The notes beneath the pieces were generated by a model. The model worked only from the letters and a program-made list of their open reading frames with translations, made no database searches and had not been told where the DNA came from. A DNA stretch of 64,000 nt from Pseudogemmobacter faecipullorum (GTDB lineage Bacteria > Pseudomonadota > Alphaproteobacteria > Rhodobacterales > Rhodobacteraceae): positions 295,541 to 359,540 of the forward strand of contig NZ_JACDXX010000002.1 of assembly GCF_020539525.1 (NCBI RefSeq), written 5' to 3'. Positions 27,041-36,043 of the stretch are shown in pieces. The first letter of the stretch is position 1, and each line of letters starts with the position of its first letter. The translations under genes and the position numbers were made by a program.

Positions 27041-28627
27041 TCAGACCAGCCAGCATTTCGCCAGAGCGCGATAGGTCATCATCTCGGCATTGGGATCATC
27101 GACCCAGCCCGCGATCTGATCGCTGCGGATACCGGCGACGAATTCGTTGAACATCGGCAGGATCAGGCCACCTTCCTCGCGCAGAATATCCGACATTTCC
27201 CGGTAATCGGATTTGCGCTTCACGGTGTCGAGTTCCGCGCGGGCTGCCAGCAGAAGCTCATCGAATTTCGCGTTTTTAAAGCGGGTGTCATTCCATTCCG
27301 CCGTCGAGAGATAGGCGGTCGAGAACATCAGATCCTGGGTCGGGCGACCGCCCCAGTAGCTGGCGCAGAAGGGTTCGACATTCCAGACATCGGCCCAGTA
27401 GCCGTCATCGGGATCAAGCTGGATCTGCAGCGGAATGCCGGCCTCTTTGGCCGAAGCGGCAAAGAGATTGGCGGCATCGACGGCCCCCGGGAAGGCGACA
27501 GCGGCGGTGCGCAGGATGATCGGGCTGCCGTCATGACCGGATTTTTTGTAGAATTCCTGGGCTTTGGCCGCATCGAATTCACGCTGCGGCATCGTGTCAT
27601 CGAACAAAGGATAGGCGGCATTGATCGGCGTGTCATTGCCGGCCGAGCCGAGGCCCCCGAGGATCTTATCGACCATCTCACCGCGCTTGACCGCCAGTTT
27701 CAGCGCCATGCGCAGGTCTTTATTATCAAAGGGCGGCTTGTCGACATGCATGATGAAGACATAGTGCCCGCGACCAACCGCACGACGCACCTCTACCCCG
27801 GAGGCCCCGGCCAGCAGCGCCGCGATCTTCGGGTCAACGCGGTTGATCATATGCACCTGGCCCGATTGCAGAGCGGCGGTGCGGGCGGTGTTATCATTGA
27901 TCGAGAGGATCTCGATCGTATCGGCATGGCCGATGCGGTCGTCCCAGTAATTGGGGTTTTTCTGCATCACATAGCGCACGCCCGGCTCGAAGGTCTCAAG
28001 CACATAGGGGCCAGCGCCGATCCCGGCGGTCGGGTTATCGATGCCGCCGCCTGGCTGGATCACCAGGTGATAATCGGTCAGCAGATAGGGCAGGTCGGCC
28101 GAGGCATTGGCGAGGGTCAGTGTCAGCTTATCGCCCTCGGCCTTCATCTCGCTGATGTCTTTGACCACGCCGAGTGCGCCCGATTGCGAGGCCTCGTCGG
28201 TATGGCGCTTCAGGGTTGCCATCACATCTTCGGCGGTAACGGCCTGGCCGTTCGAGAAGGTGACGCCCTGGCGGATCTTGAAGGTCCAGGTCTTGGAATC
28301 GGCTGAGGAAGAGACCTCTTCGCCGATGCGGAAATCAACCGTGCCATCGGGATTGAGGTCGACAAGCTGCTCGCCCCAATGGGCATTGGCAACCTGCGGC
28401 ATGACCGAGGCGGCAAGCGCCGGATCAAGCGTATTGGTGCTTTCGCCACCGGTCAGACCGGCGCGGATCACACCGCCTTTTTTCGGCTCGGCATGGGCCG
28501 CTTTGGTGTAAAGCGCCGAAGCCAGAGCGGCAGAGACGCCCATTGCGGTGGTGCGGCCGATGAATTCGCGGCGGTTCATTTTGCCCGCTTTGGCGCGGGC
28601 CACCAGCCAGTCAAGTTTCTCAGACAT
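27041..28627 (-). CDS. Extracellular solute-binding protein family 5 (peptide-type), Tat-exported
   Basis: About 528 residues. The start ATG 28627 has CAGGGAGATA upstream; the frame continues far upstream without sense. The N-terminus carries a twin-arginine signal (NRREFIGRTTAMG, followed by a hydrophobic stretch ending AHA). The family 5 fold is supported by GEQLVDLNPDGT, SSADSKTWTFKIRQGVTFSN and the YWDDRIGHADTIEI segment. Divergent from choline-sulfatase, so choline-O-sulfate or another quaternary amine is a candidate substrate, but peptides or opines are equally possible from sequence. Confidence 0.88.
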   Translation of the reverse strand: MSEKLDWLVARAKAGKMNRREFIGRTTAMGVSAALASALYTKAAHAEPKKGGVIRAGLTGGESTNTLDPALAASVMPQVANAHWGEQLVDLNPDGTVDFRIGEEVSSSADSKTWTFKIRQGVTFSNGQAVTAEDVMATLKRHTDEASQSGALGVVKDISEMKAEGDKLTLTLANASADLPYLLTDYHLVIQPGGGIDNPTAGIGAGPYVLETFEPGVRYVMQKNPNYWDDRIGHADTIEILSINDNTARTAALQSGQVHMINRVDPKIAALLAGASGVEVRRAVGRGHYVFIMHVDKPPFDNKDLRMALKLAVKRGEMVDKILGGLGSAGNDTPINAAYPLFDDTMPQREFDAAKAQEFYKKSGHDGSPIILRTAAVAFPGAVDAANLFAASAKEAGIPLQIQLDPDDGYWADVWNVEPFCASYWGGRPTQDLMFSTAYLSTAEWNDTRFKNAKFDELLLAARAELDTVKRKSDYREMSDILREEGGLILPMFNEFVAGIRSDQIAGWVDDPNAEMMTYRALAKCWLV

Positions 28628-29281
28628 CCGTATCTCCCTGTTATTAAGCCCGCCGGTTGCTGGAGGGTCATTGTTAATTCTGAAAACCGTCTGAAGACGT
28701 TTGGGCCTCTCCGCAGTCAGGACCGGGCAGTAAGCAGGCACATATTCATAAGGCCGGCCGCACGGGCTGGCAGCGCGAAATACAGATCTCAGCTTCCGGC
28801 GACGGGCTGGGGCCGCACCGGCGGGACATGGGGCTTTTGCGCCCTTCTGCGGTTGAGCCTGGAGGAAAACAGGCCATTGTGGCAACGATTCTCTGCCCTT
28901 GCAGTGCTCATCCCCCTGGGGCTCATCCCGGACCTGGCCCTGCGGGCAGAGCGCGGCCGGGGTCCGGCGGCGCACCCCCGGGGCAGGGCAGGCGCCCGGG
29001 CGGGGCGGGCTGGCGGCATCGGGGCCGCGGTGTTGAACAGAGGGGCAGCTGGCGCAGAAGTCATGATATCCCTTTGCTGTGCCTCTCCAGATGAACGCCA
29101 GATTTTTCTGAATCCGGGTCAGATTGCGACCAGAGCGGGTGCCGGACCGACCCGGGGCGGCCTGGCTGCGGAATAAAGCTTGCGGCACGCAGGCCGGCAG
29201 GTCACCGATAGCTGCAAAGGCGCCGCCTTCTGAAGCCTCAGCCTGGCGCCTGCGCTGTCCCTGCTTTGCCTGGAGTGTGAG
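28628..29281. other. Divergent intergenic region between the importer and choline-sulfatase
   Basis: 654 bases with no recognised gene, RNA or repeat. It must hold both divergent promoters; no clear -35/-10 pair or operator was found. Very GC-rich in the middle (28880-29040), which could be a decayed coding remnant. Confidence 0.4.
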
Positions 29282-30814
29282 ATGTCATTGAAGACGACGG
29301 CCGGGGTCAGCCCCCCTGGACCGAATATTCTGATCCTGATGGTCGACCAGCTGAACGGGTTGTTCTTCCCTGATGGTCCGGCTGATTTCCTGCATGCCCC
29401 AAATCTGAAACGGCTGGCGGCGCGTTCGGTCCGTTTCAGAAATGCCTATACCGGAAGTCCGCTCTGTGCGCCGGGGCGTGCCTCTTTCATGTCGGGCCAG
29501 CTGCCGCGCCGGACCCGGGTCTATGACAATGCCGCCGAATTCACCTCGGATATTCCGACCTATGCGCATCACCTGCGCCGGGCGGGCTGGCAGACCAGCC
29601 TTTCAGGCAAGATGCATTTTGTCGGCCCCGATCAGCTGCATGGTTTTGAGGAACGGCTGACCACCGATATCTACCCCGCCGATTTCGGCTGGACCCCGGA
29701 TTACCGCAAACCGGGTGAGCGTATCGACTGGTGGTATCATAATCTTGGCTCGGTCACCGGGGCCGGGGTGGCCGAGATCACCAATCAGCTGGAATATGAC
29801 GATGATGTCTGCTTCCAGGCGGTGCAGAAGCTTTACGATCTGTCGCGCGGCGAGGGCAGCAGGCCCTGGTGCCTGACCGTCAGCTTTACCCATCCGCATG
29901 ATCCCTATGTGGCGCGGCGTAAATACTGGGATCTCTACGAGGGCGCGCCCGAGCTGGAGCCGCCCCGGGCCATCGCTTTTGAGGCGCAGGATCCGCATGC
30001 GCAGCGTCTGATGCAGGCCTGCGATTTTAGCGCCTTTGACATCACGCCCGATCAGATCCGCCGTGCGCGTCAGGGCTATTTCGCCAATATCTCCTATATC
30101 GACGATAAGATCGGCGAGATCCTCGATGTGCTGGAGGCAACCCGCCAGGAGGCGGTGATCCTGTTCCTGTCCGATCATGGCGATATGCTGGGCGAGCGCG
30201 GCCTGTGGTTCAAGATGAGCTTCTTTGAGGGCTCGGCCCGGGTGCCGCTGATGATTGCGGCGCCAGGCCTTGATCCTGCAGGGATTGATACGCCGGTCTC
30301 GACTATCGATGTGACCCCGACCCTCGCCGATCTGGCCGGAATTGATCTGAGCGAGGTGATGCCCTGGACCGATGGCACCAGCCTCCTTCCGGTGGCGGCG
30401 GGGGCGGCGCGCGGCCCGGTGCCAATGGAATATGCCGCTGAAGGCTCGGTCACGCCGCTGGTGGCTCTGCGCGACGGGATGTGGAAATACATCCGCTGCA
30501 ATGCCGATCCCGAGCAGCTCTATAACCTCAGCGAGGATCCGGGAGAGCGGGTGAACCGGGCCGGGGATCCGGCGGCTTCCGGGGTGTTGGAGCATTTGCG
30601 GGCCGAGGCGGCACGGCGCTGGGATCTGGCGGCTTATGACAGCGAGGTGCGCCAGAGCCAGGCCCGGCGCTGGGTGGTTTATGAGGCGCTTCGCAACGGC
30701 GCCTGGTTCCCCTGGGATCACCAGCCGCTGCGCGCCGCCTCTGAACGCTATATGCGCAATCACATGGATCTGAACGTGCTGGAGGAAAGCAAACGCTTCC
30801 CCCGCGGCGAGTGA
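29282..30814 (+). CDS. betC: Choline-sulfatase
   Basis: A 510-residue type I sulfatase very close to rhizobial BetC, as judged by MVDQLNGLFFPDGPADFLHA, DIYPADFGWTPDYRKPGERI and HPHDPYVARRKYWDLYEG. The formylglycine-forming cysteine is C62 in SPLCAPGRASFMSG (C-x-P-x-R); metal ligands are in MVDQ and SDHGDM. It hydrolyses choline-O-sulfate to choline and sulfate in the cytoplasm, so needs an importer and a formylglycine-generating enzyme elsewhere. The betABI choline-oxidation genes that often follow are absent here. Start ATG 29282 with GGAG before it. Confidence 0.93.
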   Translation: MSLKTTAGVSPPGPNILILMVDQLNGLFFPDGPADFLHAPNLKRLAARSVRFRNAYTGSPLCAPGRASFMSGQLPRRTRVYDNAAEFTSDIPTYAHHLRRAGWQTSLSGKMHFVGPDQLHGFEERLTTDIYPADFGWTPDYRKPGERIDWWYHNLGSVTGAGVAEITNQLEYDDDVCFQAVQKLYDLSRGEGSRPWCLTVSFTHPHDPYVARRKYWDLYEGAPELEPPRAIAFEAQDPHAQRLMQACDFSAFDITPDQIRRARQGYFANISYIDDKIGEILDVLEATRQEAVILFLSDHGDMLGERGLWFKMSFFEGSARVPLMIAAPGLDPAGIDTPVSTIDVTPTLADLAGIDLSEVMPWTDGTSLLPVAAGAARGPVPMEYAAEGSVTPLVALRDGMWKYIRCNADPEQLYNLSEDPGERVNRAGDPAASGVLEHLRAEAARRWDLAAYDSEVRQSQARRWVVYEALRNGAWFPWDHQPLRAASERYMRNHMDLNVLEESKRFPRGE

Positions 30815-30815
30815 T

Positions 30816-30841
30816 CGCTGCGCCGCCGCCCCGGCGCAGCG
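30816..30841 (+). terminator. GC-rich hairpin after betC
   Basis: Perfect 10-bp stem CGCTGCGCCG / CGGCGCAGCG with a 6-base loop, one base after the stop codon. No T-tract, so terminator function is uncertain. Confidence 0.5.
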
Positions 30842-30899
30842 TCTGGGAGCGCGGCTGCAGATCGTGTAAGGCCAGTACAAACGGTTAGGGAATCGACGG

Positions 30900-32384
30900 A
30901 TGATCTCGAGACGGGGAATGCTGGCAGGGCTTCTGGCGGGGGGCGCGCTGCCTATGGCCGGTCCCCTCCGGGCCGAAGCGATCAACAGCTCGCCCCGGCC
31001 CCGGCCCCGTCCGCGCGGCGAGGGCGGGGCTGCCCCGGCGAAAATTCCCGATGCTGAGGGCCTGGTGGCGGCGGCAAAGCTGACCGGCGCGATCGGTTAT
31101 ATGGTGGCAGATGCCGCCACCGGCACGGTGCTCGAGGCGCGTGGCGCCGATCAGATGCTGCCCCCGGCCTCGGTCACCAAGGCCGTGACCGCGCTTTATG
31201 CGCTGGAAAAACTGGGGGCGGGGCGGCGGCTCAGCACCCGGCTTCTGGCCACCGGCCCGGTGCAGGGCGGCGTGCTGCAGGGCGATCTGATCCTCGCCGG
31301 AGGCGGTGATCCGACGCTGCAGACCGATCAGCTGGGCGATCTGGCGGTAAAACTGGCGCAGCGCGGGGTGAAAGCGGTGAGCGGGCGCTTCCTCTACTGG
31401 GAGGGCGCGCTGCCGCTGATGCCGCGCATTGCCGGCGATCAGCCCGATCAGGTCGGCTATAATCCGGCGGTGGGCGGGCTGAACCTGAATTTCAACCGCG
31501 TGCATTTTGAATGGAAGAAGGCGGGGGCGGACTGGCAGCTCGCCATGGATGCCCGCGGCGAGCGCTTTGTGCCTCAGGTCTCGATGGTGGGGATGAAAGT
31601 GGCGCAGCGCGAAAGCCCGGTCTTTACCTATAAGGGCGGTGCGGTGCGCGAGGACTGGACCGTCGCCGCCTCGGCTTTGGGCAAAGGCGGCTCGCGCTGG
31701 CTGCCGGTGCGGCTGCCCGGCCTCTACAGCGCCGAGGTGTTTCGCACCCTGGCCCGGGCCCAGGGCATTGCCCTGCCCGGACCGGCCGCGCAGGTCTCGG
31801 CCCCCTCAGGCCAGGAGCTGGCCCGGGCTGAGAGCGAAATGCTGCCCGAAGTGCTGCGCGGCATGTTGCGCTTCTCGACCAATCTTACCGCCGAATGTTC
31901 GGGACTTCTGTCCTCGGGGCTGCGCGATCTGGGGGAGTCCGGCGCGGCCATGACCACCTGGGCCAGTGAGAGTTTTGGCATCAGCCCGCATTTTGTCGAT
32001 CACTCGGGCCTTGGCGGCGCCTCGCGGATTTCGGCGGCACAGATGGTCAGCCTGCTCAGGCTCGCGCATCGCCAGAACCGCGGGCTGAAGCCGATCCTGC
32101 GCGATGTCGGGATGAAAGACGGCGAGGGCAAGGTGATCAAAGGTCATCCGGTCAAAGTCATGGCCAAAAGCGGCACGCTGAATTTCGTCTCGGCGCTCGC
32201 GGGGCATATCACCCCGCCGGGCGGGCGCGAGATGGTGTTTGCCATTTTCACCGGTGATCCGGCCCGGCGCGATGCGGTTCCGGTTGCCGATCGCGAATCC
32301 CCGCCCGGTGCCGAAAGCTGGATCCGCCGCTCGCGCCTGTTGCAGGGCCAGCTGGTCAGTCGCTGGGCGGGGCTCTACGCATAA
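30900..32384 (+). CDS. dacB: D-alanyl-D-alanine carboxypeptidase/endopeptidase (PBP4 type)
   Basis: A 494-residue class C penicillin-binding protein. Tat-like signal (ISRRGMLAGLLAGG) then a Pro/Arg-rich linker. The active-site S91-V-T-K94 lies in PPASVTKAVTALY and the KSGT box at residues 423-426 in VMAKSGTLNF; the large extra domain between them is typical of PBP4. It trims or cleaves peptidoglycan cross-links in the periplasm. Start ATG 30900. The DHSGLGG..RIS stretch is the PBP4-type motif region near the third catalytic element. No operon partner; a hypothetical gene converges on and overlaps its 3' end. Confidence 0.88.
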   Translation: MISRRGMLAGLLAGGALPMAGPLRAEAINSSPRPRPRPRGEGGAAPAKIPDAEGLVAAAKLTGAIGYMVADAATGTVLEARGADQMLPPASVTKAVTALYALEKLGAGRRLSTRLLATGPVQGGVLQGDLILAGGGDPTLQTDQLGDLAVKLAQRGVKAVSGRFLYWEGALPLMPRIAGDQPDQVGYNPAVGGLNLNFNRVHFEWKKAGADWQLAMDARGERFVPQVSMVGMKVAQRESPVFTYKGGAVREDWTVAASALGKGGSRWLPVRLPGLYSAEVFRTLARAQGIALPGPAAQVSAPSGQELARAESEMLPEVLRGMLRFSTNLTAECSGLLSSGLRDLGESGAAMTTWASESFGISPHFVDHSGLGGASRISAAQMVSLLRLAHRQNRGLKPILRDVGMKDGEGKVIKGHPVKVMAKSGTLNFVSALAGHITPPGGREMVFAIFTGDPARRDAVPVADRESPPGAESWIRRSRLLQGQLVSRWAGLYA

Positions 32385-32766
32385 GTCCGGCTCCGGCCGG
32401 TGACAGGGGGGGCTCTGCTGACAGGGGCGGCTCTGCGACCAGGCCGCCGCTGCCGTCGTCCTGACGCAGGCTGTGAAAGACCGGCGCATTGCTGTCTGCG
32501 GGCAGGCTGCATTCGCCGCTGATCAGCGCATAGGCCATTTCCGAGATTTCATGCAGCTCGTCTGACAGCGCCAGTTCCAGCGCCAGCCCGTCATTGGAAG
32601 TGGAACAGGGATCGGCCTGGCCGCCGGTCAGGCTTTCGCGGGCCGCGAGCCAGGCGCCGACGGTCAGCCGGGTTTCGCGGGAACTTGCGGCCAGCAGGCG
32701 GGCCAGGAGTTTACGATGCGCGATCAGGCGCCCCTCAAATCCGCGCGCGAGCCGGTCTTGCGCCAT
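32356..32766 (-). CDS. Hypothetical protein, 136 residues
   Basis: Start ATG 32766 has AGGGAG seven bases upstream (MAQDRLARGFEGRLIAHRKL). N-terminal half is basic and helical, a middle part is acidic (ELALSDELHEISEMA), and the tail is Pro/Ala-rich. No domain, signal peptide or membrane segment recognised. Its end overlaps the end of dacB by 29 bases. Probably real because of the ribosome site and plausible composition, but function unknown. Confidence 0.5.
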   Translation of the reverse strand: MAQDRLARGFEGRLIAHRKLLARLLAASSRETRLTVGAWLAARESLTGGQADPCSTSNDGLALELALSDELHEISEMAYALISGECSLPADSNAPVFHSLRQDDGSGGLVAEPPLSAEPPLSPAGAGLMRRAPPSD

Positions 32767-32938
32767 ACAATTCTCCCTCTGCAGCTCCGGACCCTGACAA
32801 AACGACCGGGCGTGGCACCAGCTCAAACGTCGCTTGCAGCGCCGGGTTCCGGAGCCTGAGCACCATTGCCTGCCTGCTGAGCAGGTTTCAGCCACCGGCG
32901 GCGCCAGCCATGGGATCGCCGGATCGGCGCTCAGCCCC

Positions 32939-33811
32939 TCACCACGGCGCTTTCAGCAGGTCGAGCGGGATTTTGAGATAGCGCCTGCCGTCAGCTTCAG
33001 GCTCGGGCAGCTGCCCGGCATTGATATTGACCTGCAGGGCATGCAGGATCAGCTTCGGCATCGGCAGGGTGGCATCCCGGGCCTCGCGTGCGGCGACGAA
33101 AGCCTCTTCGGTCAGCAGTTTCGACATATGAATATTGTGACTGCGCTGCTCGGCGACCGAGGATTGCCAGGCTTCGGCCCTGCCGCCCTGGCGGTAATCA
33201 TGGCCGGTGAAAATCCGGGTCTCATCGGGCAGGGCGAGGATCGCCTGGATCGAGGACCAGAGCGCTTGCGCCGAACCGCCGGGGAAATCGGCGCGTGCCG
33301 TGCCGCTGTCGGGCATGAACAGGGTGTCATGCACAAAGGCGGCATCACCGATCACATAGGTGACCGAGGCCAGGGTATGGCCCGGTGAAAACATCACCCT
33401 GGCCGGGATGTCGCCGAGCAGAAAGCTGTCACCATCGTGATATAGCTGATCCCATTGCGAGCCATCGGCGGGAAAATCGGGCAGGTTGTAAAAGCGCTTC
33501 CACAGCTCCTGCACGCTGGTCACCTTGGCCCCGATACCGGTCGGCGCGCCGGTCTCCTGCTTCAGCCAGGCTGCGGCGGAAAGGTGGTCTGCATGGGGAT
33601 GGGTGTCCAGAATCCGGGTCAGCCGATAGCCTTTATCGGCGATGAATTTCAGCAGCCGCCGGGCCTCGATCTGCGCTGTCGCGCCGGATTTTTCATCATA
33701 ATCCAGCACCGGATCGATGATCAGGCAGTCACCGCTCGCCGGATCTGCCACTACATATTGTACCGAGCCGCTGCGCTCTTCATAAAAGCCGGTTACTTCG
33801 GGTTTTTTCAT
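32939..33811 (-). CDS. MBL-fold metallohydrolase, ETHE1/persulfide-dioxygenase-like
   Basis: About 290 residues from ATG 33811 (MKKPEVTGFYEERSGSVQYV). The metallo-beta-lactamase motif is LDTHPHADHLSAA (HxHxDH), with further ligands in FSPGHTLASV and IFTGHDYRQGG. The DPVLDYD opening and HADH context resemble ETHE1-type persulfide dioxygenases and the related bacterial Blh group, which handle glutathione persulfide in sulfide detoxification. No rhodanese domain and no sulfide genes nearby, so the exact reaction is uncertain; a glyoxalase II-type role is less likely. Confidence 0.78.
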   Translation of the reverse strand: MKKPEVTGFYEERSGSVQYVVADPASGDCLIIDPVLDYDEKSGATAQIEARRLLKFIADKGYRLTRILDTHPHADHLSAAAWLKQETGAPTGIGAKVTSVQELWKRFYNLPDFPADGSQWDQLYHDGDSFLLGDIPARVMFSPGHTLASVTYVIGDAAFVHDTLFMPDSGTARADFPGGSAQALWSSIQAILALPDETRIFTGHDYRQGGRAEAWQSSVAEQRSHNIHMSKLLTEEAFVAAREARDATLPMPKLILHALQVNINAGQLPEPEADGRRYLKIPLDLLKAPW

Positions 33812-34220
33812 CGGGGGCGGGCCTGTGGCTGAGGGGGGGATTGCGACCCAGCTTAACCGCGCAATGCCGGCGGCGAAAAGGGGCGAAGCGGTCACAATCC
33901 GGGCCTTTTCGGGCGGTATATACTTCTGTCATCCTCGCTGGAGGGAACATTTCAGCACCCGTTGCGTTACTTCGGTGTGGCCTCTGCCTGTAGGCCGCAG
34001 ACTGTCCCTCGTTCCACTTTCAGGGCGTTCGCCTGGTGCGGACGCCCCTTTTTCTGACAGCTTTCTGCCAGCCCGCTGCGCGCCCGCCCGCTTGACTTTC
34101 TCTGCAAACGGCGCGACGGAAAGCAATCCGGACCTCATGTCCCGCTCTCAGCCAGGCTGTTTTCCAGCCCAGCCGCAATCCCCCTTCCGCGCCGAAGCGG
34201 ATGCCGCTGTGAGACTGTCA
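33812..34220. other. Intergenic/leader region upstream of the dihydroxybenzoate genes
   Basis: 409 bases between divergent genes. An AT-rich point (GGTATATACTTCTGTC, about 33915-33930) may include a promoter. No clear Fur, RirA or Irr box was recognised by eye, although iron control would be expected. Confidence 0.35.
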
Positions 34221-35369
34221 ATGACATTGCATCATACTGCCGCCGCCCGTGACGGGTTTTACCTCTCTGGACCGGGGCATCAGCTGGAGCTTGCCCGCTC
34301 TGTCCAGGCCCTGCCCCGGGGCGGGCTCGACAGTCTCGCCACACGGGCCGCGGCTTTCTTCGCCGGATATGGCACAGAAGGGCTGCGGCTGGCAGGGGCT
34401 TTGCCCTATGACCGCCAGGCCGGGGATTACCTCTTTGCCGCCCGCCCGGAAGATGGCGCGCAGGCGGTCAGCCCGGCGCCGCGCGGTGATGGTTCCGGTG
34501 CGGTTTCGCAGCAGGTGCTGCTGCGCGAGGATCCTCCGGCCGCGCAATACCGCGCCGCAGTGGCCGAGGCCTTGCGCCGTATCGCTGCCGGAGCCTTTGA
34601 CAAGATCGTTTTGTCGCGCAGCCTGCGGCTGAGTGCCGGGCTGGCGTTTGATCCGGGGGCTTTGCTGGCGGCACTGGCGGTGGACCCGCTGATCACCCGC
34701 TTTTCGGTGCCGCTGCCGCCCCGGCAGGCCGGGGTGCCACGCCGGCTGATCGGGGCGACGCCCGAACTGCTGCTTGCCAAACAGGGGGCGGCCATCACCT
34801 CGCATCCTCTGGCCGGATCGGCCCCGCGCGGCAGGGAGGCGGCACCCGACAAAGCGGCGGGGGCGGCGCTGCTGCACTCGGGCAAAGACCTGCGCGAACA
34901 TGCGCTGGTGGCCGAGATGGTGCTCGACAGCCTCGCGCCCTGGTGCGCCAGCCTTGCCCGCCCCGAGGGGGTGAGCCTCGCGCAGACCGCGCGGCTCTGG
35001 CATCTGGGCACCCGGATTACGGGGGTGCTGAAGGATCCTGACACCCCCTGTGCCGAGCTGTTGCGGGTGCTACATCCGACACCGGCGGTCTCGGGCTATC
35101 CCCTGGCTGCCGCCGAGGCGGCTTTGCCCGGGCTGGAGGGTTATGACCGGGATTTCTACGCCGGGGCGGTTGGCTGGCTGGAAGCGAATGGCGACGGCGC
35201 CTGGTATCTGGCGCTGCGCTGTGCCGAGCTTGAGGGCAGCGAAGCCCGCCTCTATGCCGGGGCCGGGGTGGTGGCAGGCTCGGATCCGGCGCTGGAAGAG
35301 GCCGAGACGCATGCGAAATTTCAGGCTATGCTGGCGGGCTTTGGCCTCGCCACCGGTGCTGTACTCTGA
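34221..35369 (+). CDS. dhbC: Isochorismate synthase
   Basis: About 382 residues, chorismate-binding family. Motifs: FDKIVLSRSLRLS (catalytic Lys), IGATPELLLAKQG, SHPLAGSAPRG, EHALVAEMVLDSL and HPTPAVSGYP, all characteristic of EntC/DhbC/MenF. It isomerises chorismate to isochorismate, the first step to 2,3-dihydroxybenzoate. Start ATG 34221 is the conservative choice; an in-frame ATG 34137 would add 28 residues. First of three collinear genes whose order and spacing (23 and 12 bases) indicate one operon. Confidence 0.9.
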   Translation: MTLHHTAAARDGFYLSGPGHQLELARSVQALPRGGLDSLATRAAAFFAGYGTEGLRLAGALPYDRQAGDYLFAARPEDGAQAVSPAPRGDGSGAVSQQVLLREDPPAAQYRAAVAEALRRIAAGAFDKIVLSRSLRLSAGLAFDPGALLAALAVDPLITRFSVPLPPRQAGVPRRLIGATPELLLAKQGAAITSHPLAGSAPRGREAAPDKAAGAALLHSGKDLREHALVAEMVLDSLAPWCASLARPEGVSLAQTARLWHLGTRITGVLKDPDTPCAELLRVLHPTPAVSGYPLAAAEAALPGLEGYDRDFYAGAVGWLEANGDGAWYLALRCAELEGSEARLYAGAGVVAGSDPALEEAETHAKFQAMLAGFGLATGAVL

Positions 35370-35392
35370 GCTGAAGACGGAAAGGATCTGCA

Positions 35393-36031
35393 ATGGCTGG
35401 CCTGCCACATATCGCCCCCTATGCCCTGCCACAGGCGGCAGAGATCCCCGGCGCGCGCGGCCCCTGGCGGCTGGAGCCGGGGCGGGCGGCGCTGCTGATC
35501 CATGATATGCAGAATTACTTTCTGCGGCCCTATGACCGCTCTGCCGCCCCTCTGGCCCCGGTGATCCGCCATATTGCAGCTCTCGCGGCTTCAGCGCGGG
35601 TCAGGGGCATTCCGGTGTTCTACACCGCGCAGCAGGGCAATCAGGACCGGCGCGACCGTGGGTTGCAGGCCGATCTCTGGGGGCCAGGCATGACTGCCGA
35701 TCCGGCGCATCAGGCGATCACTGCTGAGCTGACGCCCGAGCCGGGCGATCATATGCTGGTCAAGCACCGCTACTCGGCCTTTCAGCGCTCTAATCTTGAA
35801 ACGCTGATGCGGGTGCGCGGGCGTGATCAGCTGATGATCTGCGGTGTCTATGCCCATATCGGCTGCCTGATGACGGCGGCCGAGGCATTCCAGCGCGATA
35901 TAGAGGCCTTTATGATTGCCGATGCTCTGGCTGATTTTTCGCGCGAAGAGCATGATATGGCGCTGAAATGGGCGGCGGGGCGCTGTGGTATCGTGCTGGG
36001 CACGGCCGCTGCGCTGCAGGCCCTGGGCTGA
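35393..36031 (+). CDS. Isochorismatase (EntB-type, without aryl carrier domain)
   Basis: A 212-residue isochorismatase-fold hydrolase. Matches the EntB catalytic domain over its length: LLIHDMQNYFLRPYD (catalytic Asp), LVKHRYSAFQRS, GVYAHIGCLMTAAEAFQRD and MIADALADFSREEHDMALKW. It cleaves isochorismate to 2,3-dihydro-2,3-dihydroxybenzoate and pyruvate. In E. coli EntB a C-terminal ~75-residue aryl carrier protein domain follows; here the protein ends after the catalytic domain. AAGGAT precedes ATG 35393. Confidence 0.9.
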   Translation: MAGLPHIAPYALPQAAEIPGARGPWRLEPGRAALLIHDMQNYFLRPYDRSAAPLAPVIRHIAALAASARVRGIPVFYTAQQGNQDRRDRGLQADLWGPGMTADPAHQAITAELTPEPGDHMLVKHRYSAFQRSNLETLMRVRGRDQLMICGVYAHIGCLMTAAEAFQRDIEAFMIADALADFSREEHDMALKWAAGRCGIVLGTAAALQALG

Positions 36032-36043
36032 GGAAGAACGGCG

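Noticed and set aside
33812..34220. Iron-responsive operator before the dihydroxybenzoate genes
   Set aside because: No convincing Fur, RirA or Irr motif was found by eye; a motif search would be needed.
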